This document shows, one piece after another, positions 12,636 through 21,722 of a stretch of 64,000 nucleotides of DNA. The notes beneath the pieces were generated by a model. That model saw nothing but the letters and a program-made list of their open reading frames with translations, was not told the origin of the DNA and made no database searches. Where the stretch lies: positions 1,111,869-1,175,868 of the forward strand of contig NZ_KV917378.1 of the NCBI RefSeq assembly GCF_002019735.1, written 5' to 3'. The stretch comes from Salipaludibacillus agaradhaerens (GTDB taxonomy: Bacteria > Bacillota > Bacilli > Bacillales > Salisediminibacteriaceae). A program made the translations under genes and the position numbers. The stretch's first letter is position 1. Every line of letters begins with the position of its first letter.

Positions 12636-12903
12636 AAAAAGCCCCCATCCCTGAACATGTCAGGGACGAGAGCTAATACCCGTGGTGCCACCCTAATTGA
12701 AGCAAAACAATGCTTCCTCTTAAAATCAGTTAACGCCTGATTGACGATTCTTCCTACTAAGATAAGCTTTTCAGAAAAATACCTAAGGAGTGTTCTTTCA
12801 TAAAGGTTCAAATAGAAATGCTTTCAGCCTAAGACATCTCTTCTCTGCTTTTGAAGTTCTTTATTACTTTGCTCCCTCATTGGCAATGTAAAATCTTGAA
12901 TTT
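12636..12903 (-). promoter_or_regulatory. T-box leader of hisS-aspS
   Basis: A T-box RNA senses uncharged tRNA and lets RNA polymerase read through a terminator. Read on the minus strand it shows the conserved T-box AGGGTGGCACCACGGGT at 12694-12678, a long terminator stem (12673-12660 with 12654-12641) followed by five T, and a specifier-loop-like GAA-CAC-TCC at 12795-12787. The CAC codon (His) is at 12792-12790. The base after TGG in the T-box bulge is C, which would pair with a G73 discriminator rather than the usual C73 of tRNA-His. The leader ends about 130 bases before the hisS start. Confidence 0.9.
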
Positions 12904-12909
12904 TAGTCT

Positions 12910-12938
12910 ATCATACGAATTGTTTCCCTATGTGTCAA
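12910..12938 (-). promoter_or_regulatory. Sigma-A promoter of hisS-aspS
   Basis: On the minus strand TTGACA (12938-12933) and TATGAT (12915-12910) are separated by 17 bases. Transcription would start near 12903 and run into the T-box leader. Confidence 0.85.
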
Positions 12939-12960
12939 CCTCTATTTTCTAAAAAAACGA

Positions 12961-13137
12961 TTAATTTCTTTCAAGGTGCTTTTTTAATTGCCGAACATCT
13001 CTAATAGACAGACCAAATTCCAATGCTAGTTCATATGGTGTCTGCTTCGTTTCCGCTTCGAGAAAACGATGTAGGTCGACGTCCATCAACCGTTCGGTGC
13101 TTAGTTTTTTTCTTTCATCATTATAACTAGAACGCAT
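12961..13137 (-). CDS. yrzK: Small YrzK-like protein (58 aa)
   Basis: A 58-residue ORF beginning MRSSYNDERKK and ending KKHLERN. The C-terminal half (TPYELALEFGLSIRDVRQLKKHL) reads like a helix-turn-helix of sigma-region-4 or small-regulator type. CGGAG lies about nine bases before the ATG. It sits between dtd and the hisS leader, where B. subtilis has the small gene yrzK; I assign that name from position and size only. Function is unknown. Confidence 0.7.
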   Translation of the reverse strand: MRSSYNDERKKLSTERLMDVDLHRFLEAETKQTPYELALEFGLSIRDVRQLKKHLERN

Positions 13138-13195
13138 AGTATCAACTCCGGTATTTTACCTTCATTGTTACCAAGAGTCGCATCATTTACTCATG

Positions 13196-13645
13196 CTATT
13201 TAGTTTGACTATCTACAATCAGTGTCACCGGCCCGTCATTTACTAACGCCACATCCATCATTTCTCCAAAAACACCTGTTTCCACTGTAAGTCCATGTTT
13301 TTCTATAAGGCGCTTATTAAACATATCATAAAGAACTTGTGCGTGATCTGGCTTTGCAGCTGCCATAAAATTAGGCCGTTTCCCTTTTCGGCAATCACCA
13401 TACAATGTAAATTGAGAGATTGATAAAATTTGTCCTTTCACGTCTTGAACAGAAAGATTCATTTTTTGAGCATCATCTTCAAACATTCGTAGGCCTGCTA
13501 TTTTATCAGCTGTATATTGAACATCTTTTTCAGTATCTTCATGTGTTACGCCAATCAAAAGCACAAGTCCATGATTGATAGCCCCCGTAACACGATTATT
13601 GACCGTCACACTCGCTTCTCGAGATCGCTGTACCACAACTCGCAT
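13196..13645 (-). CDS. dtd: D-aminoacyl-tRNA deacylase
   Basis: Dtd hydrolyses D-aminoacyl-tRNA (and Gly-tRNA-Ala) to keep D-residues out of proteins. The 149 residues start [13 protein letters not shown]. They contain the [14 protein letters not shown] motif (about 75-88), with the active-site Thr/Ser region, and the cross-subunit Gly-cisPro element as [11 protein letters not shown] near the C-terminus. It follows relA by 25 bases on the same strand, the usual Bacillus relA-dtd pair. Confidence 0.95.
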   Translation of the reverse strand: MRVVVQRSREASVTVNNRVTGAINHGLVLLIGVTHEDTEKDVQYTADKIAGLRMFEDDAQKMNLSVQDVKGQILSISQFTLYGDCRKGKRPNFMAAAKPDHAQVLYDMFNKRLIEKHGLTVETGVFGEMMDVALVNDGPVTLIVDSQTK

Positions 13646-13670
13646 ACTATCTTCCCTTCTTCTAGTACAT

Positions 13671-15854
13671 CTAATGCATAATCCTTCTAACAGAGTAAAT
13701 ATCTGAAATTTGTTTAATCCGGTCCACTACGCGTTGTAAATGTGAAATATTTTGAATGGATATCGTCATGTGAATCGTCGCCATTTTGTTTTTATCTGAA
13801 CGGCCAGACACGGCATTAATATTCGTTTTTGTCTCGGCCACTGCTTGTAACACATCATTTAATAAAGCACGGCGATCATAACCTGAAATCTCAATATCCA
13901 CATTATAATTTTTAGGTTTCTCCTGGTTCCCTTCCCATTCCACAGGTAGTAGGCGAGAATTTGTTTCATCGTCTGCAATGTTAGGACAATCCTTTCGATG
14001 AATCGACACACCTCGTCCTTTCGTAATATATCCAATAATATCGTCACCTGGAACTGGATTACAGCAGCGAGACAATCTTATGAGCAGATTGTCAATACCT
14101 TTAACTCGAACACCCGCACTTGTTTTACTTGATTTTCTTTCTTGAGGCTTAAGTTCTTTAACTGCTTCAGTCAAAGTTTGACTTTCTTGTTCCTCATCTT
14201 GTTTTTTACGAATGTCATCCGTTAGTCTCGTGACGATTTGTGCAGCAGTAATACCGTTGTAACCTACAGCTGCATACATGTCTTCTTCTGTGGAAAAACT
14301 AAATTTATCTGCCACTCGCTCAATATTTTCACTTGTTAGTACTTCCTTAATTTTATAGCCTTTTTTCTCAATTTCCTTCTCTACTTGCTCCCGTCCTTTT
14401 TCAACATTCTCTTCTCGGCGCTCTTTTTTAAACCATTGTCGAATTTTATTTTTAGCATGAGAGCTTTGTGTGATTTTAAGCCAGTCTTTACTAGGTCCAT
14501 ATGAATGTTTTGATGTTAAGACCTCAACGATGTCACCTGTTTTTAACTGATGATCAAGGGGGACCATTTTTCCGTTTACTTTTGCTCCAATACACCTATT
14601 CCCTACTTCAGTATGGATTCTAAATGCAAAGTCTAATGGTACAGAGCCCTTTGGTAACTCAATAACGTCCCCTTTAGGTGTAAAAACAAACACCATATCT
14701 GAGAAAAGATCGATTTTTAGTGATTCCATAAATTCTTGGGCATCATCAGCATCATTTTGCCATTCAAGAATTTCACGAAACCAGGACATTTTCGTTTCGA
14801 GTGATTCCGAATCATTGACCGTTTTTCCCTCTTTATATGCCCAATGTGCTGCAACACCGAATTCAGCAACTTTGTGCATGTCTTCTGATCTTATTTGGAC
14901 TTCTAAAGGGTCCCCTTTCGGACCAATCACCGTTGTGTGGAGCGATTGATACATATTAGCTTTCGGCATAGCAATGTAATCTTTAAACCGACCAGGCATT
15001 GGCTTCCAGTGTGTATGAATTGTTCCTAGGACCGCATAGCAATCCTTAATACTATCAACAATAATGCGAACAGCTAGCAGATCATATATTTCATTAAATT
15101 GCTTATTTTGCAGCACCATTTTACGGTAAATACTATAGATGTGTTTAGCTCGTCCGTTAATTTCTGCCTTGACGTTCATTTTTTCAAGTCGTTCTCTTAT
15201 TTTCGTCTGCACCTCATTAATATAATCTTCTCGCTCCGCCCGTTTCTTCTTCATTAAATTAACGATACGATAGTATTGTTGAGGATTGAGGTACCGTAAC
15301 GATGTATCTTCAAGCTCCCACTTAATTGTAGAAATCCCTAGTCTATGAGCAAGAGGAGCAAAAATTTCTAACGTTTCATTGGCAATACGTCGCTGCTTTT
15401 CCGGCGGTAAATGTTTTAATGTTCTCATATTATGCAGCCTATCAGCCAGTTTAATTAAAATAACGCGTATATCTCGTGCCATAGCAACAAACATTTTTCT
15501 ATGGTTTTCTGCCTGTTGCTCTTCTTTTGATTTATATTTAATTTTTCCGAGCTTTGTTACACCATCCACAAGCATAGCCACTTCTTCACCAAACTGCTCA
15601 GCTAATTCTTCAAGAGGAACATCTGTATCCTCTACAACATCATGCAAAAAAGCAGCAGCGATCGTATTGGGATCCATGCTCAAGTCAACAAGAATACCGG
15701 CTACCTGAATGGGGTGCCAAATATACGGTTCTCCTGATTTCCGGTATTGTTCACGATGGGCATCCTCTGCCATTTCATAGGCTTTTCGTACAAATGCCAC
15801 ATCCTGATCAGATAAATATTCGCTTGCTTTTTGAAAAACTTGCTCACTAGTCAT
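13671..15854 (-). CDS. relA: Bifunctional (p)ppGpp synthetase/hydrolase Rel
   Basis: Rel makes and degrades the stringent-response alarmone (p)ppGpp. The 727 residues show the HD hydrolase domain (H71-D72 in [10 protein letters not shown]), the synthetase domain at about 230-345 ([35 protein letters not shown]), a TGS domain near 390-450 ([14 protein letters not shown]), a zinc-finger-like [14 protein letters not shown], and a C-terminal ACT domain. All catalytic stretches look intact, so both activities are expected. An extended -10 (TGATATAAT, 15897-15889) lies about 35 bases upstream of the ATG. dtd follows in the same transcript. Confidence 0.97.
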   Translation of the reverse strand: MTSEQVFQKASEYLSDQDVAFVRKAYEMAEDAHREQYRKSGEPYIWHPIQVAGILVDLSMDPNTIAAAFLHDVVEDTDVPLEELAEQFGEEVAMLVDGVTKLGKIKYKSKEEQQAENHRKMFVAMARDIRVILIKLADRLHNMRTLKHLPPEKQRRIANETLEIFAPLAHRLGISTIKWELEDTSLRYLNPQQYYRIVNLMKKKRAEREDYINEVQTKIRERLEKMNVKAEINGRAKHIYSIYRKMVLQNKQFNEIYDLLAVRIIVDSIKDCYAVLGTIHTHWKPMPGRFKDYIAMPKANMYQSLHTTVIGPKGDPLEVQIRSEDMHKVAEFGVAAHWAYKEGKTVNDSESLETKMSWFREILEWQNDADDAQEFMESLKIDLFSDMVFVFTPKGDVIELPKGSVPLDFAFRIHTEVGNRCIGAKVNGKMVPLDHQLKTGDIVEVLTSKHSYGPSKDWLKITQSSHAKNKIRQWFKKERREENVEKGREQVEKEIEKKGYKIKEVLTSENIERVADKFSFSTEEDMYAAVGYNGITAAQIVTRLTDDIRKKQDEEQESQTLTEAVKELKPQERKSSKTSAGVRVKGIDNLLIRLSRCCNPVPGDDIIGYITKGRGVSIHRKDCPNIADDETNSRLLPVEWEGNQEKPKNYNVDIEISGYDRRALLNDVLQAVAETKTNINAVSGRSDKNKMATIHMTISIQNISHLQRVVDRIKQISDIYSVRRIMH

Positions 15855-15888
15855 GGAATCACCTTGATTGTCCTCTAATTTTTTTGAA

Positions 15889-15897
15889 ATTATATCA
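15889..15897 (-). promoter_or_regulatory. Extended -10 promoter element of relA
   Basis: The minus strand reads TGATATAAT, an extended -10 whose start point would lie about 27-30 bases before the relA ATG. The -35 region is poor. Confidence 0.5.
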
Positions 15898-16006
15898 TTC
15901 AGCCCTCAAAAAGGACATTAAATATTTAAAATTTAGAAAGTTAACTTTATTATTGCTATTTTCACTCTACTTGTAAAGCTTCGTGAAAATTGTCGATCAA
16001 ATTGAT

Positions 16007-16037
16007 AAAAAAAGGGCCTCTTCCGTAGAAAAGACTT
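16007..16037 (-). terminator. Terminator-like hairpin between apt and relA
   Basis: On the minus strand GTCTTTTC and GAAGAGGC pair (two G-T pairs) around TACG, followed by CC and seven T. It lies about 270 bases beyond the apt terminator and upstream of the relA promoter, so it ends neither gene. The rest of the 15855-16305 interval holds no ORF I can support. Confidence 0.6.
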
Positions 16038-16305
16038 TTCATTAAAGCATAACACATTTTCAGACGTTCCCCCACTATTTTTCACATATATAAATGCTGG
16101 ATAATCTAAAATAGCTTTAATACCTATATAAACTTAAATCATAATGACGACTTTTAAGCTCTTGCTTATACGAACAAATGAATATTGTCACTCGTAAAGT
16201 TCGATAGCAAATATGCGAAAAAATAGAGTATGTTCTTAGTTTAACATCGTGACTGATACAAAAAACGAGCTATACTAAACATGTTTCCCTATTATCATAT
16301 AGATT

Positions 16306-16345
16306 AAAAGTAGAGAAAGGATGTCTAGTTTAGACATCCCTCTCT
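16306..16345 (-). terminator. Terminator after apt
   Basis: On the minus strand AGAGAGGGATGTCT pairs with AGACATCCTTTCTCT around a short loop, then ACTTTTA. It starts within three bases of the apt stop codon. The T tract is short. Confidence 0.7.
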
Positions 16346-16347
16346 GA

Positions 16348-16860
16348 TTAGTACGTGACGAGGCTGAATACATCATAGTTCTTCAATTTATCTCGTCCAT
16401 CTAAATAACCAAGTTCAATCATAAATGCAATACCTACCACTTTACCTCCAAGTGTTTCCACCATTTTAATCGTAGCCTCTATCGTGCCACCAGTTGCTAA
16501 TAAATCATCCGTAATCAGCACCTTTTGACCAGGCTTAATGGCGTCCTTATGTATATTTAATGAATCTTTTCCGTATTCAAGTCCATAATCTACCTCTAGC
16601 ACCTCTCTCGGAAGTTTGCCAGCCTTTCTTACAGGTACAAAACCAATACCTAATGCATAAGAAATAGGACAACCGACTACAAACCCTCGTGCTTCTGGTC
16701 CTACAATAACATCCACATCTTTTTCCTTAGCGAAATTAGCCATATCATCAATAGCTTTTTTATAAATTTCTCCATTTTCCATAAGTGTGGTTATATCTTT
16801 GAAACGTATACCTTCTTTCGGGAAATCTTCAACAACGGTAATATACTGCTTAAAATCCAT
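16348..16860 (-). CDS. apt: Adenine phosphoribosyltransferase
   Basis: Apt salvages adenine to AMP using PRPP. The 170 residues are the usual length. The PRPP loop [16 protein letters not shown] is at about 114-129, the flexible loop follows [10 protein letters not shown] near 80, and [13 protein letters not shown] sits near 57-69. It lies downstream of recJ, the Bacillus recJ-apt-relA order, and a hairpin terminator separates it from relA. Confidence 0.97.
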   Translation of the reverse strand: MDFKQYITVVEDFPKEGIRFKDITTLMENGEIYKKAIDDMANFAKEKDVDVIVGPEARGFVVGCPISYALGIGFVPVRKAGKLPREVLEVDYGLEYGKDSLNIHKDAIKPGQKVLITDDLLATGGTIEATIKMVETLGGKVVGIAFMIELGYLDGRDKLKNYDVFSLVTY

Positions 16861-16937
16861 CTCGTCTCCTCCTAATATGATGCTGACTAGCCTAATGCTC
16901 TAATAGTCAGACATTTATCCGTCCAGATGAATGGTCT

Positions 16938-19292
16938 CTAGACGGATGTTAATTGATTGCCTTTCCTTGCCATATCCATGACTTCCTTTAACGACCTTAA
17001 CGATGAATAGTACAACTCTTTTTCTATTTTGTTTTCTTCAATTCGTTTTTGGTAAGTCGGCGACTCAGCTAAATCTTTTTTTACAGGTTGGTCGGTAAGT
17101 TCCACCACACCCTTATTTATTTTAACAAATTCCAACTCAAAAAACACCTGACACATAAAATGAACAGCTTCTTCTGTCCATCCTTTATATTTAGCCAGTT
17201 CTTTCCCTTTTCTCTGAAGATCGAATGTTTTTCTTTTTAAAAGTAAAGCATATAACCATTTAAAATGGTCTCTTGTGGGAATAGTCTCAAAAAAATAATC
17301 TTTGTCGTGTTGGAATGCAACATATACATTTTCTAGTGCATGAGCATGAAACATCACGTGCTCAAATTTGGTGACTGAATCAGGCAAATCCATTAATAAT
17401 AGGTGTTTAGCTATAGCCACTTTTTCCTTTGCCTCTTGTTCACTCACTTTATTCATTTGAATAACTTCCCAAGAAGCAGGCAGTTCTGGTAAATCATCTG
17501 GATATGATCGGAAGACAATGACTGTGCATTCTTCAAGAGCCATAAGCACCTTGTTTTGCCAAATTCGTTTATCCCCTCTAAAATCAAATAATTGCCAATT
17601 GGTAACTTTGATATCGTCGATAATGAATTGTGGTTTACTTTGTCCGTTCCATTCATTAACCCCTAACTTTCCAACCGCAGACACTTTTGATAGGGGGGAA
17701 ATATGATCATGAACACTCCCCATACGAAAACCAATACAATCTAATTGATGCTCTCGCTCATTGTCAGCTACTGTCAACTTAAGATGATCTTCATTAGCAC
17801 CAATTTTCTTAATAGTATGAAGGTGGACATTTTCAATTAGAAACACGGGCGCCGGATTCCCCATTCCAAAAGGGGACATTTGCTGTAAATCGCTTATGGC
17901 CTGTAGCGATACTTCATTTAAACTGATTGGTAAGTCTATATCAAGGGACTTTTGCCATTCTTTCTCTGTCAATGTTGAAACTGCCATATCACTTAACTTT
18001 TCTCTTAGCATATCCACATGGCTTAAATCCATTGTAAGTCCAGCTGCCATCGTATGTCCTCCGAAATGTGGAAGCCATTCTCTACATTGAGATAACGAGG
18101 CAAACATATCAAAGCCTTCGATACTTCTAGCAGACCCCTTCGCTTGACCCTTTTCACTATCATAACTTAAAACAATTGTTGGGCGGTAAAATTTTTCTAC
18201 GAGGCGGCTGGCAACAATCCCAATCACACCAGGATTCCAACCTTCCCTCCCAACGACAATGACTGGGGGAATACCAGCTTCTTCAACCATTGCCTCCGCC
18301 TCTTTCGTGATATCTTTTACGATTTTTTGGCGCTCTTTATTCAAATCATCAATCATTTGTGCCAGCTCATCCGCTTCTATTATATCCTCAGTAATTAACA
18401 GCTCCACTGCAGGATCAGCAGAATCTAGGCGACCTGCTGCATTGAGTCTTGGCCCAATAAGAAAACCCACTTGTTCTTCGTTTATTTCTTGTTGTGTGGA
18501 ACCTGCTCGCTCTAATAACGCTTTTAAACCGGGACGTTGACTGCGCGTTAAACTTTGGATTCCCTTCATAGCTAAATAACGATTTTCTCCTTGTAACGTC
18601 ACGAGATCAGCAATGGTACCAATAGCTACTAAATCATAGAATTCTTCTGGTACTCGCCCCAATAGTGCATGAGCTACTTTAAATGCCACCCCGACCCCTG
18701 CTAAATGTTTATTCTCATAAGAACACGTCGGTTGCTTTGGGTTAATGACAGCAAAAGCATCCGGCAGTTCAGGTGGCGGCTCATGGTGGTCAGTAATGAT
18801 TAAATCTACCCCTAACTCCTTTGCAACCTTTGCTTCATGAACTGCAGCAATTCCTGTATCCACTGTCACAATCAATGAAACGTTTTCATCTGCTGCTTGA
18901 CGGAAGGCATTCTCATTGGGCCCATACCCTTCAGTAAACCTGTTAGGTACATAAAAACCGGCTTCAGCTCCCATTTCTCTTAATGTTAAATAGAGAAGAG
19001 ATGTGCTTGTAACACCATCTGCATCATAATCCCCAAAAATCAAAATTCTTTCTCCATGATCAATCGCTTTTTTTATACGAGTGACCGTTTTGTCCATATC
19101 TTTCAAACGATACGGATCAAGTAGTGCCTCATCATTCATATGTAAAAAAGCATCAATTGTTTCTTTCGTCGTCATCCCCCGTTGAACGAGAAAACGAGCT
19201 GCAATATGTGAAAGTCCAGTTTGTTCTGCAATTCGTTGGACTTGATCTTCATCAATTCTCGTAATCTTCCACTCTGCTTTTGAATAAAGCAT
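16938..19292 (-). CDS. recJ: Single-stranded-DNA-specific exonuclease RecJ
   Basis: RecJ degrades single-stranded DNA 5' to 3' in recombination and mismatch or base-excision repair. The 784 residues show DHH-phosphoesterase motifs: IFGDYDADGVTS near 83-94, TVDTGIA, and the signature ITDHHEPPP near 165-173. They are followed by the DHHA1 motif GHTMAAGL near 385 and an OB fold. The C-terminal roughly 200 residues are the Bacillus-type extension. The start has GGGGTGG five bases upstream. It precedes apt. Confidence 0.96.
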   Translation of the reverse strand: MLYSKAEWKITRIDEDQVQRIAEQTGLSHIAARFLVQRGMTTKETIDAFLHMNDEALLDPYRLKDMDKTVTRIKKAIDHGERILIFGDYDADGVTSTSLLYLTLREMGAEAGFYVPNRFTEGYGPNENAFRQAADENVSLIVTVDTGIAAVHEAKVAKELGVDLIITDHHEPPPELPDAFAVINPKQPTCSYENKHLAGVGVAFKVAHALLGRVPEEFYDLVAIGTIADLVTLQGENRYLAMKGIQSLTRSQRPGLKALLERAGSTQQEINEEQVGFLIGPRLNAAGRLDSADPAVELLITEDIIEADELAQMIDDLNKERQKIVKDITKEAEAMVEEAGIPPVIVVGREGWNPGVIGIVASRLVEKFYRPTIVLSYDSEKGQAKGSARSIEGFDMFASLSQCREWLPHFGGHTMAAGLTMDLSHVDMLREKLSDMAVSTLTEKEWQKSLDIDLPISLNEVSLQAISDLQQMSPFGMGNPAPVFLIENVHLHTIKKIGANEDHLKLTVADNEREHQLDCIGFRMGSVHDHISPLSKVSAVGKLGVNEWNGQSKPQFIIDDIKVTNWQLFDFRGDKRIWQNKVLMALEECTVIVFRSYPDDLPELPASWEVIQMNKVSEQEAKEKVAIAKHLLLMDLPDSVTKFEHVMFHAHALENVYVAFQHDKDYFFETIPTRDHFKWLYALLLKRKTFDLQRKGKELAKYKGWTEEAVHFMCQVFFELEFVKINKGVVELTDQPVKKDLAESPTYQKRIEENKIEKELYYSSLRSLKEVMDMARKGNQLTSV

Positions 19293-19359
19293 AAAACCAC
19301 CCCTGACCTATTTATTATACAAAACGTCAGAGGTGGTAGCAATGGATAGTATGAGAGAG

Positions 19360-19677
19360 TTATTCTTTTTTTCCTACGTTGTTATTTGACGTTGCCCCTG
19401 CTCGAAAAGTCTTTGTTGTTTCATCTTCATTTCTTGGTGTCTCAAGCTGCAGTTTCAATCGCTTGATTTCCTGTTGAAGCTGATAAACCTTAAATATTCC
19501 CACGCTTCCAACAATTAATCCACCCATCAAAACAGAAACGAGAATAACAAGAATAAGGGGCCAGTCAGCTGTACCGAACAAATAATTTACCCGAACAGCC
19601 TCCACGTTAATAACAGCAAATATGGCAATTAATAAGACAAAGATTAGCCCGGAGATCAATCCCCATTGTCCTCTCAT
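19360..19677 (-). CDS. LapA-domain (DUF1049) membrane protein
   Basis: A protein of about 105 residues with two hydrophobic segments, GLISGLIFVLLIAIFAVIN at 6-24 and a second at about 40-62. A coiled coil follows (YQLQQEIKRLKLQLE), the LapA/DUF1049 layout also seen in B. subtilis YrvD. Function is unknown; LapA-type proteins help assemble envelope complexes in Gram-negatives. The ATG at 19677 has GAGGAG eight bases upstream; GTG at 19686 overlaps the upstream gene stop. It lies between recJ and the cation diffusion facilitator. Confidence 0.82.
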   Translation of the reverse strand: MRGQWGLISGLIFVLLIAIFAVINVEAVRVNYLFGTADWPLILVILVSVLMGGLIVGSVGIFKVYQLQQEIKRLKLQLETPRNEDETTKTFRAGATSNNNVGKKE

Positions 19678-19682
19678 CACGA

Positions 19683-20588
19683 TCACTCCTCTCTCATATA
19701 TGGATTTACATGAACACGTACATCTTGTACATAACCATCTTGCATCAGTGCGTTTTTCACATCTTTTCCAATACTATGCCCTTGTTCTACAGTAATATGG
19801 GGGTCAACTGCTATCTTTATGTCAACTATCACGTAATGACCATGCTCTCTGGCTAGCAGTTCATCAACTTTTTGCACGCCAGAAACTGCTCGAGCCTGAG
19901 CCCACATTTCTTCTGTGTCTTCTTCATGCAATACATGATCAAGTGTATTATGTATTGCTTCACTACCAAGCTTCCATCCCATTTTCATGATAAGTAAAGA
20001 GACGAATAGACCGGCTAGTGGATCCATATACACAAGCCAATTAATTTCCGCATAACCGCCAAAGATAGCAGCACCAACCCCTAGTAGAGCCGCTAGAGAT
20101 GAAAAAACATCAGAGCGATGATGCCATGCATCCGTTATTAATGCCTCACTTTTATACTTTTTACCCAAACGGAACTTATACCGAAACATGAATTCTTTTA
20201 CTACAATAGAGAAGACAATGGCATACAGTGCCATAGATCCAGGCACAACAATAGGTTCATTAAAAGATCGAAATGCACCTAATGCAATTTCAACACCGAC
20301 AATAAACAGCAAAACAGCAACAATGATTGCTGTCACTGTCTCTGCTTTTCCGTGTCCGTAAGGATGATCCTCGTCAGGAGGTTGCCTAGCTGCTTTTACA
20401 CCGATTAAAACGGCGACAGATCCCGCAACGTCCGATGCTGAATGAAGGGCATCTGCTACGAGCGCGCGACTATCTGCAATTAATCCTACAACCCCTTTAA
20501 TAATAGCAAGGATCAAATTGCCTATAATCCCAACCCATGCACCAGTGCGAACTTTTTTATATCGTGTATCCTGCTCCGCTTTTGTCAT
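19683..20588 (-). CDS. Cation diffusion facilitator family metal exporter
   Basis: CDF proteins export Zn, Mn, Co or Fe in exchange for protons. The 301 residues have six hydrophobic segments, with the metal-site motifs ALVADALHSASDV (about 49-61) and ITDAWHHRSDVFSS (about 152-165). A C-terminal cytosolic domain of ferredoxin-like type follows (HGHYVIVDIKIAVDPH). The HxxxD/HxxxD site suggests Mn, Fe or Zn; the exact metal is not decided. ATG at 20588 has AAAGGAA nine bases upstream and was preferred to a start ten codons earlier. The LapA-like gene follows after five bases. Confidence 0.9.
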   Translation of the reverse strand: MTKAEQDTRYKKVRTGAWVGIIGNLILAIIKGVVGLIADSRALVADALHSASDVAGSVAVLIGVKAARQPPDEDHPYGHGKAETVTAIIVAVLLFIVGVEIALGAFRSFNEPIVVPGSMALYAIVFSIVVKEFMFRYKFRLGKKYKSEALITDAWHHRSDVFSSLAALLGVGAAIFGGYAEINWLVYMDPLAGLFVSLLIMKMGWKLGSEAIHNTLDHVLHEEDTEEMWAQARAVSGVQKVDELLAREHGHYVIVDIKIAVDPHITVEQGHSIGKDVKNALMQDGYVQDVRVHVNPYMREE

Positions 20589-20740
20589 AGCTTCACTTCC
20601 TTTCACAAGCACTATCAATTAACTTTAATTTATTAGTTATTCTAAATTAATACCCGACAAGTCCCAAAGACATACTGTTAGCTATTACATCTCTATGCTA
20701 GATGGAATATTTAATTTTTAATAAGAGACCACATCTAAGT

Positions 20741-20771
20741 GGAAAAAGTGGTGCTTCTAAGCACCACTTTA
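20741..20771 (-). terminator. Terminator after secF
   Basis: On the minus strand AAAGTGGTGCTT pairs with AAGCACCACTTT around a very short loop, followed by T. It closes the secD-secF unit before the cation diffusion facilitator gene. Confidence 0.85.
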
Positions 20772-20780
20772 GCATTACTT

Positions 20781-21722
20781 TTAAGTTTCTGGTTGTTGTT
20801 CTCTTTCGGATTGTTTCACTCGACGCCGCCCTTTTTTTAATTGTCTAGCTTTTAATACTAACCAAAGTTGTGCTGCAATAAAAAGGGATGAATAGGTTCC
20901 TGCAATCAACCCTACGACTAACGCTAAAGAAAAGGTACGTAATGCATCTCCACCGAGAAAAAATAAAGCGGCTGCAGCAAAGAAAACAGTAAGAACGGTA
21001 TTTAGTGATCTTGCAAGAGTCTGGACAAGACTTTTGTTTACAACTCTTGCCAAATCATCGAATCCTTTAACTTTTTTCTCATAAGTCATATTTTCACGAA
21101 TTCTATCAAACGTGACAATCGTATCATTTATCGAGTAACCGATGATAGTCAATACCGCAGCAATGAATGGTATATTTACTTCCATCTGAACAATACTGAA
21201 CACTCCAACGATGAATAAGGCATCATGAAAGAGAGCTACAATCGCAGACAAACCGTATAAAAATTCAAATCTTATCGTAACGTAAATAATAATCCCTACC
21301 GTTGCAATGAGGACGGAGATGATGGCGTTTCTAGCCAATTCTTCACCTACTAGAGGCGTGACTGTACTTACATTCGGCATACTCCCATATACATCATTGA
21401 AATGATTTTGAATCTGTAATGTTTCCTGTTGATCAAGACCACCTATAAAGGAAGCCCGTCCAATGTTGTTTTCCTCTCCTGCAAGCGTCACGTCGTCAGG
21501 AGTAAATCCGATCTCCTCAAAATGACCTCTGATTTCATCAGCTGTAATCGTTTCGTCTGCCATAATATCTATCGTCGTACCGCTTCTAAAATCAATCCCG
21601 AGATTTAAGCCCACAGTAGCTAACATAATAATCCCTAACAATAAGAAAACAGTGGACAAAGCAAAAAACTTTTTACGATGCTTCACGAAATCCAATTTGG
21701 TATTCCAATGCTCAAAGTTCAC
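20781..21722 (-). CDS. secF: Protein translocase subunit SecF
   Basis: SecF works with SecD, SecYEG and YajC to complete protein export using ion motive force. The 313 residues have six membrane segments and a periplasm-side domain. The signatures are DFRSGTTIDI, SINDTIVTFDRIREN (about 205-219) and the C-terminal GTYSSLFIAAQLW. GTG at 21722 (MNFEHWN) is chosen because AAGGAG lies ten bases before it; a GTG three codons earlier abuts that site. It overlaps secD by 11 bases. In B. subtilis SecD and SecF are one fused polypeptide; here they are separate. Confidence 0.94.
   Translation of the reverse strand: MNFEHWNTKLDFVKHRKKFFALSTVFLLLGIIMLATVGLNLGIDFRSGTTIDIMADETITADEIRGHFEEIGFTPDDVTLAGEENNIGRASFIGGLDQQETLQIQNHFNDVYGSMPNVSTVTPLVGEELARNAIISVLIATVGIIIYVTIRFEFLYGLSAIVALFHDALFIVGVFSIVQMEVNIPFIAAVLTIIGYSINDTIVTFDRIRENMTYEKKVKGFDDLARVVNKSLVQTLARSLNTVLTVFFAAAALFFLGGDALRTFSLALVVGLIAGTYSSLFIAAQLWLVLKARQLKKGRRRVKQSEREQQPET

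Noticed and set aside
12623-12811. 62-codon ORF on the minus strand upstream of hisS
   Set aside because: It lies entirely within the T-box leader, including the terminator stem and specifier region; conserved RNA structure explains the sequence.
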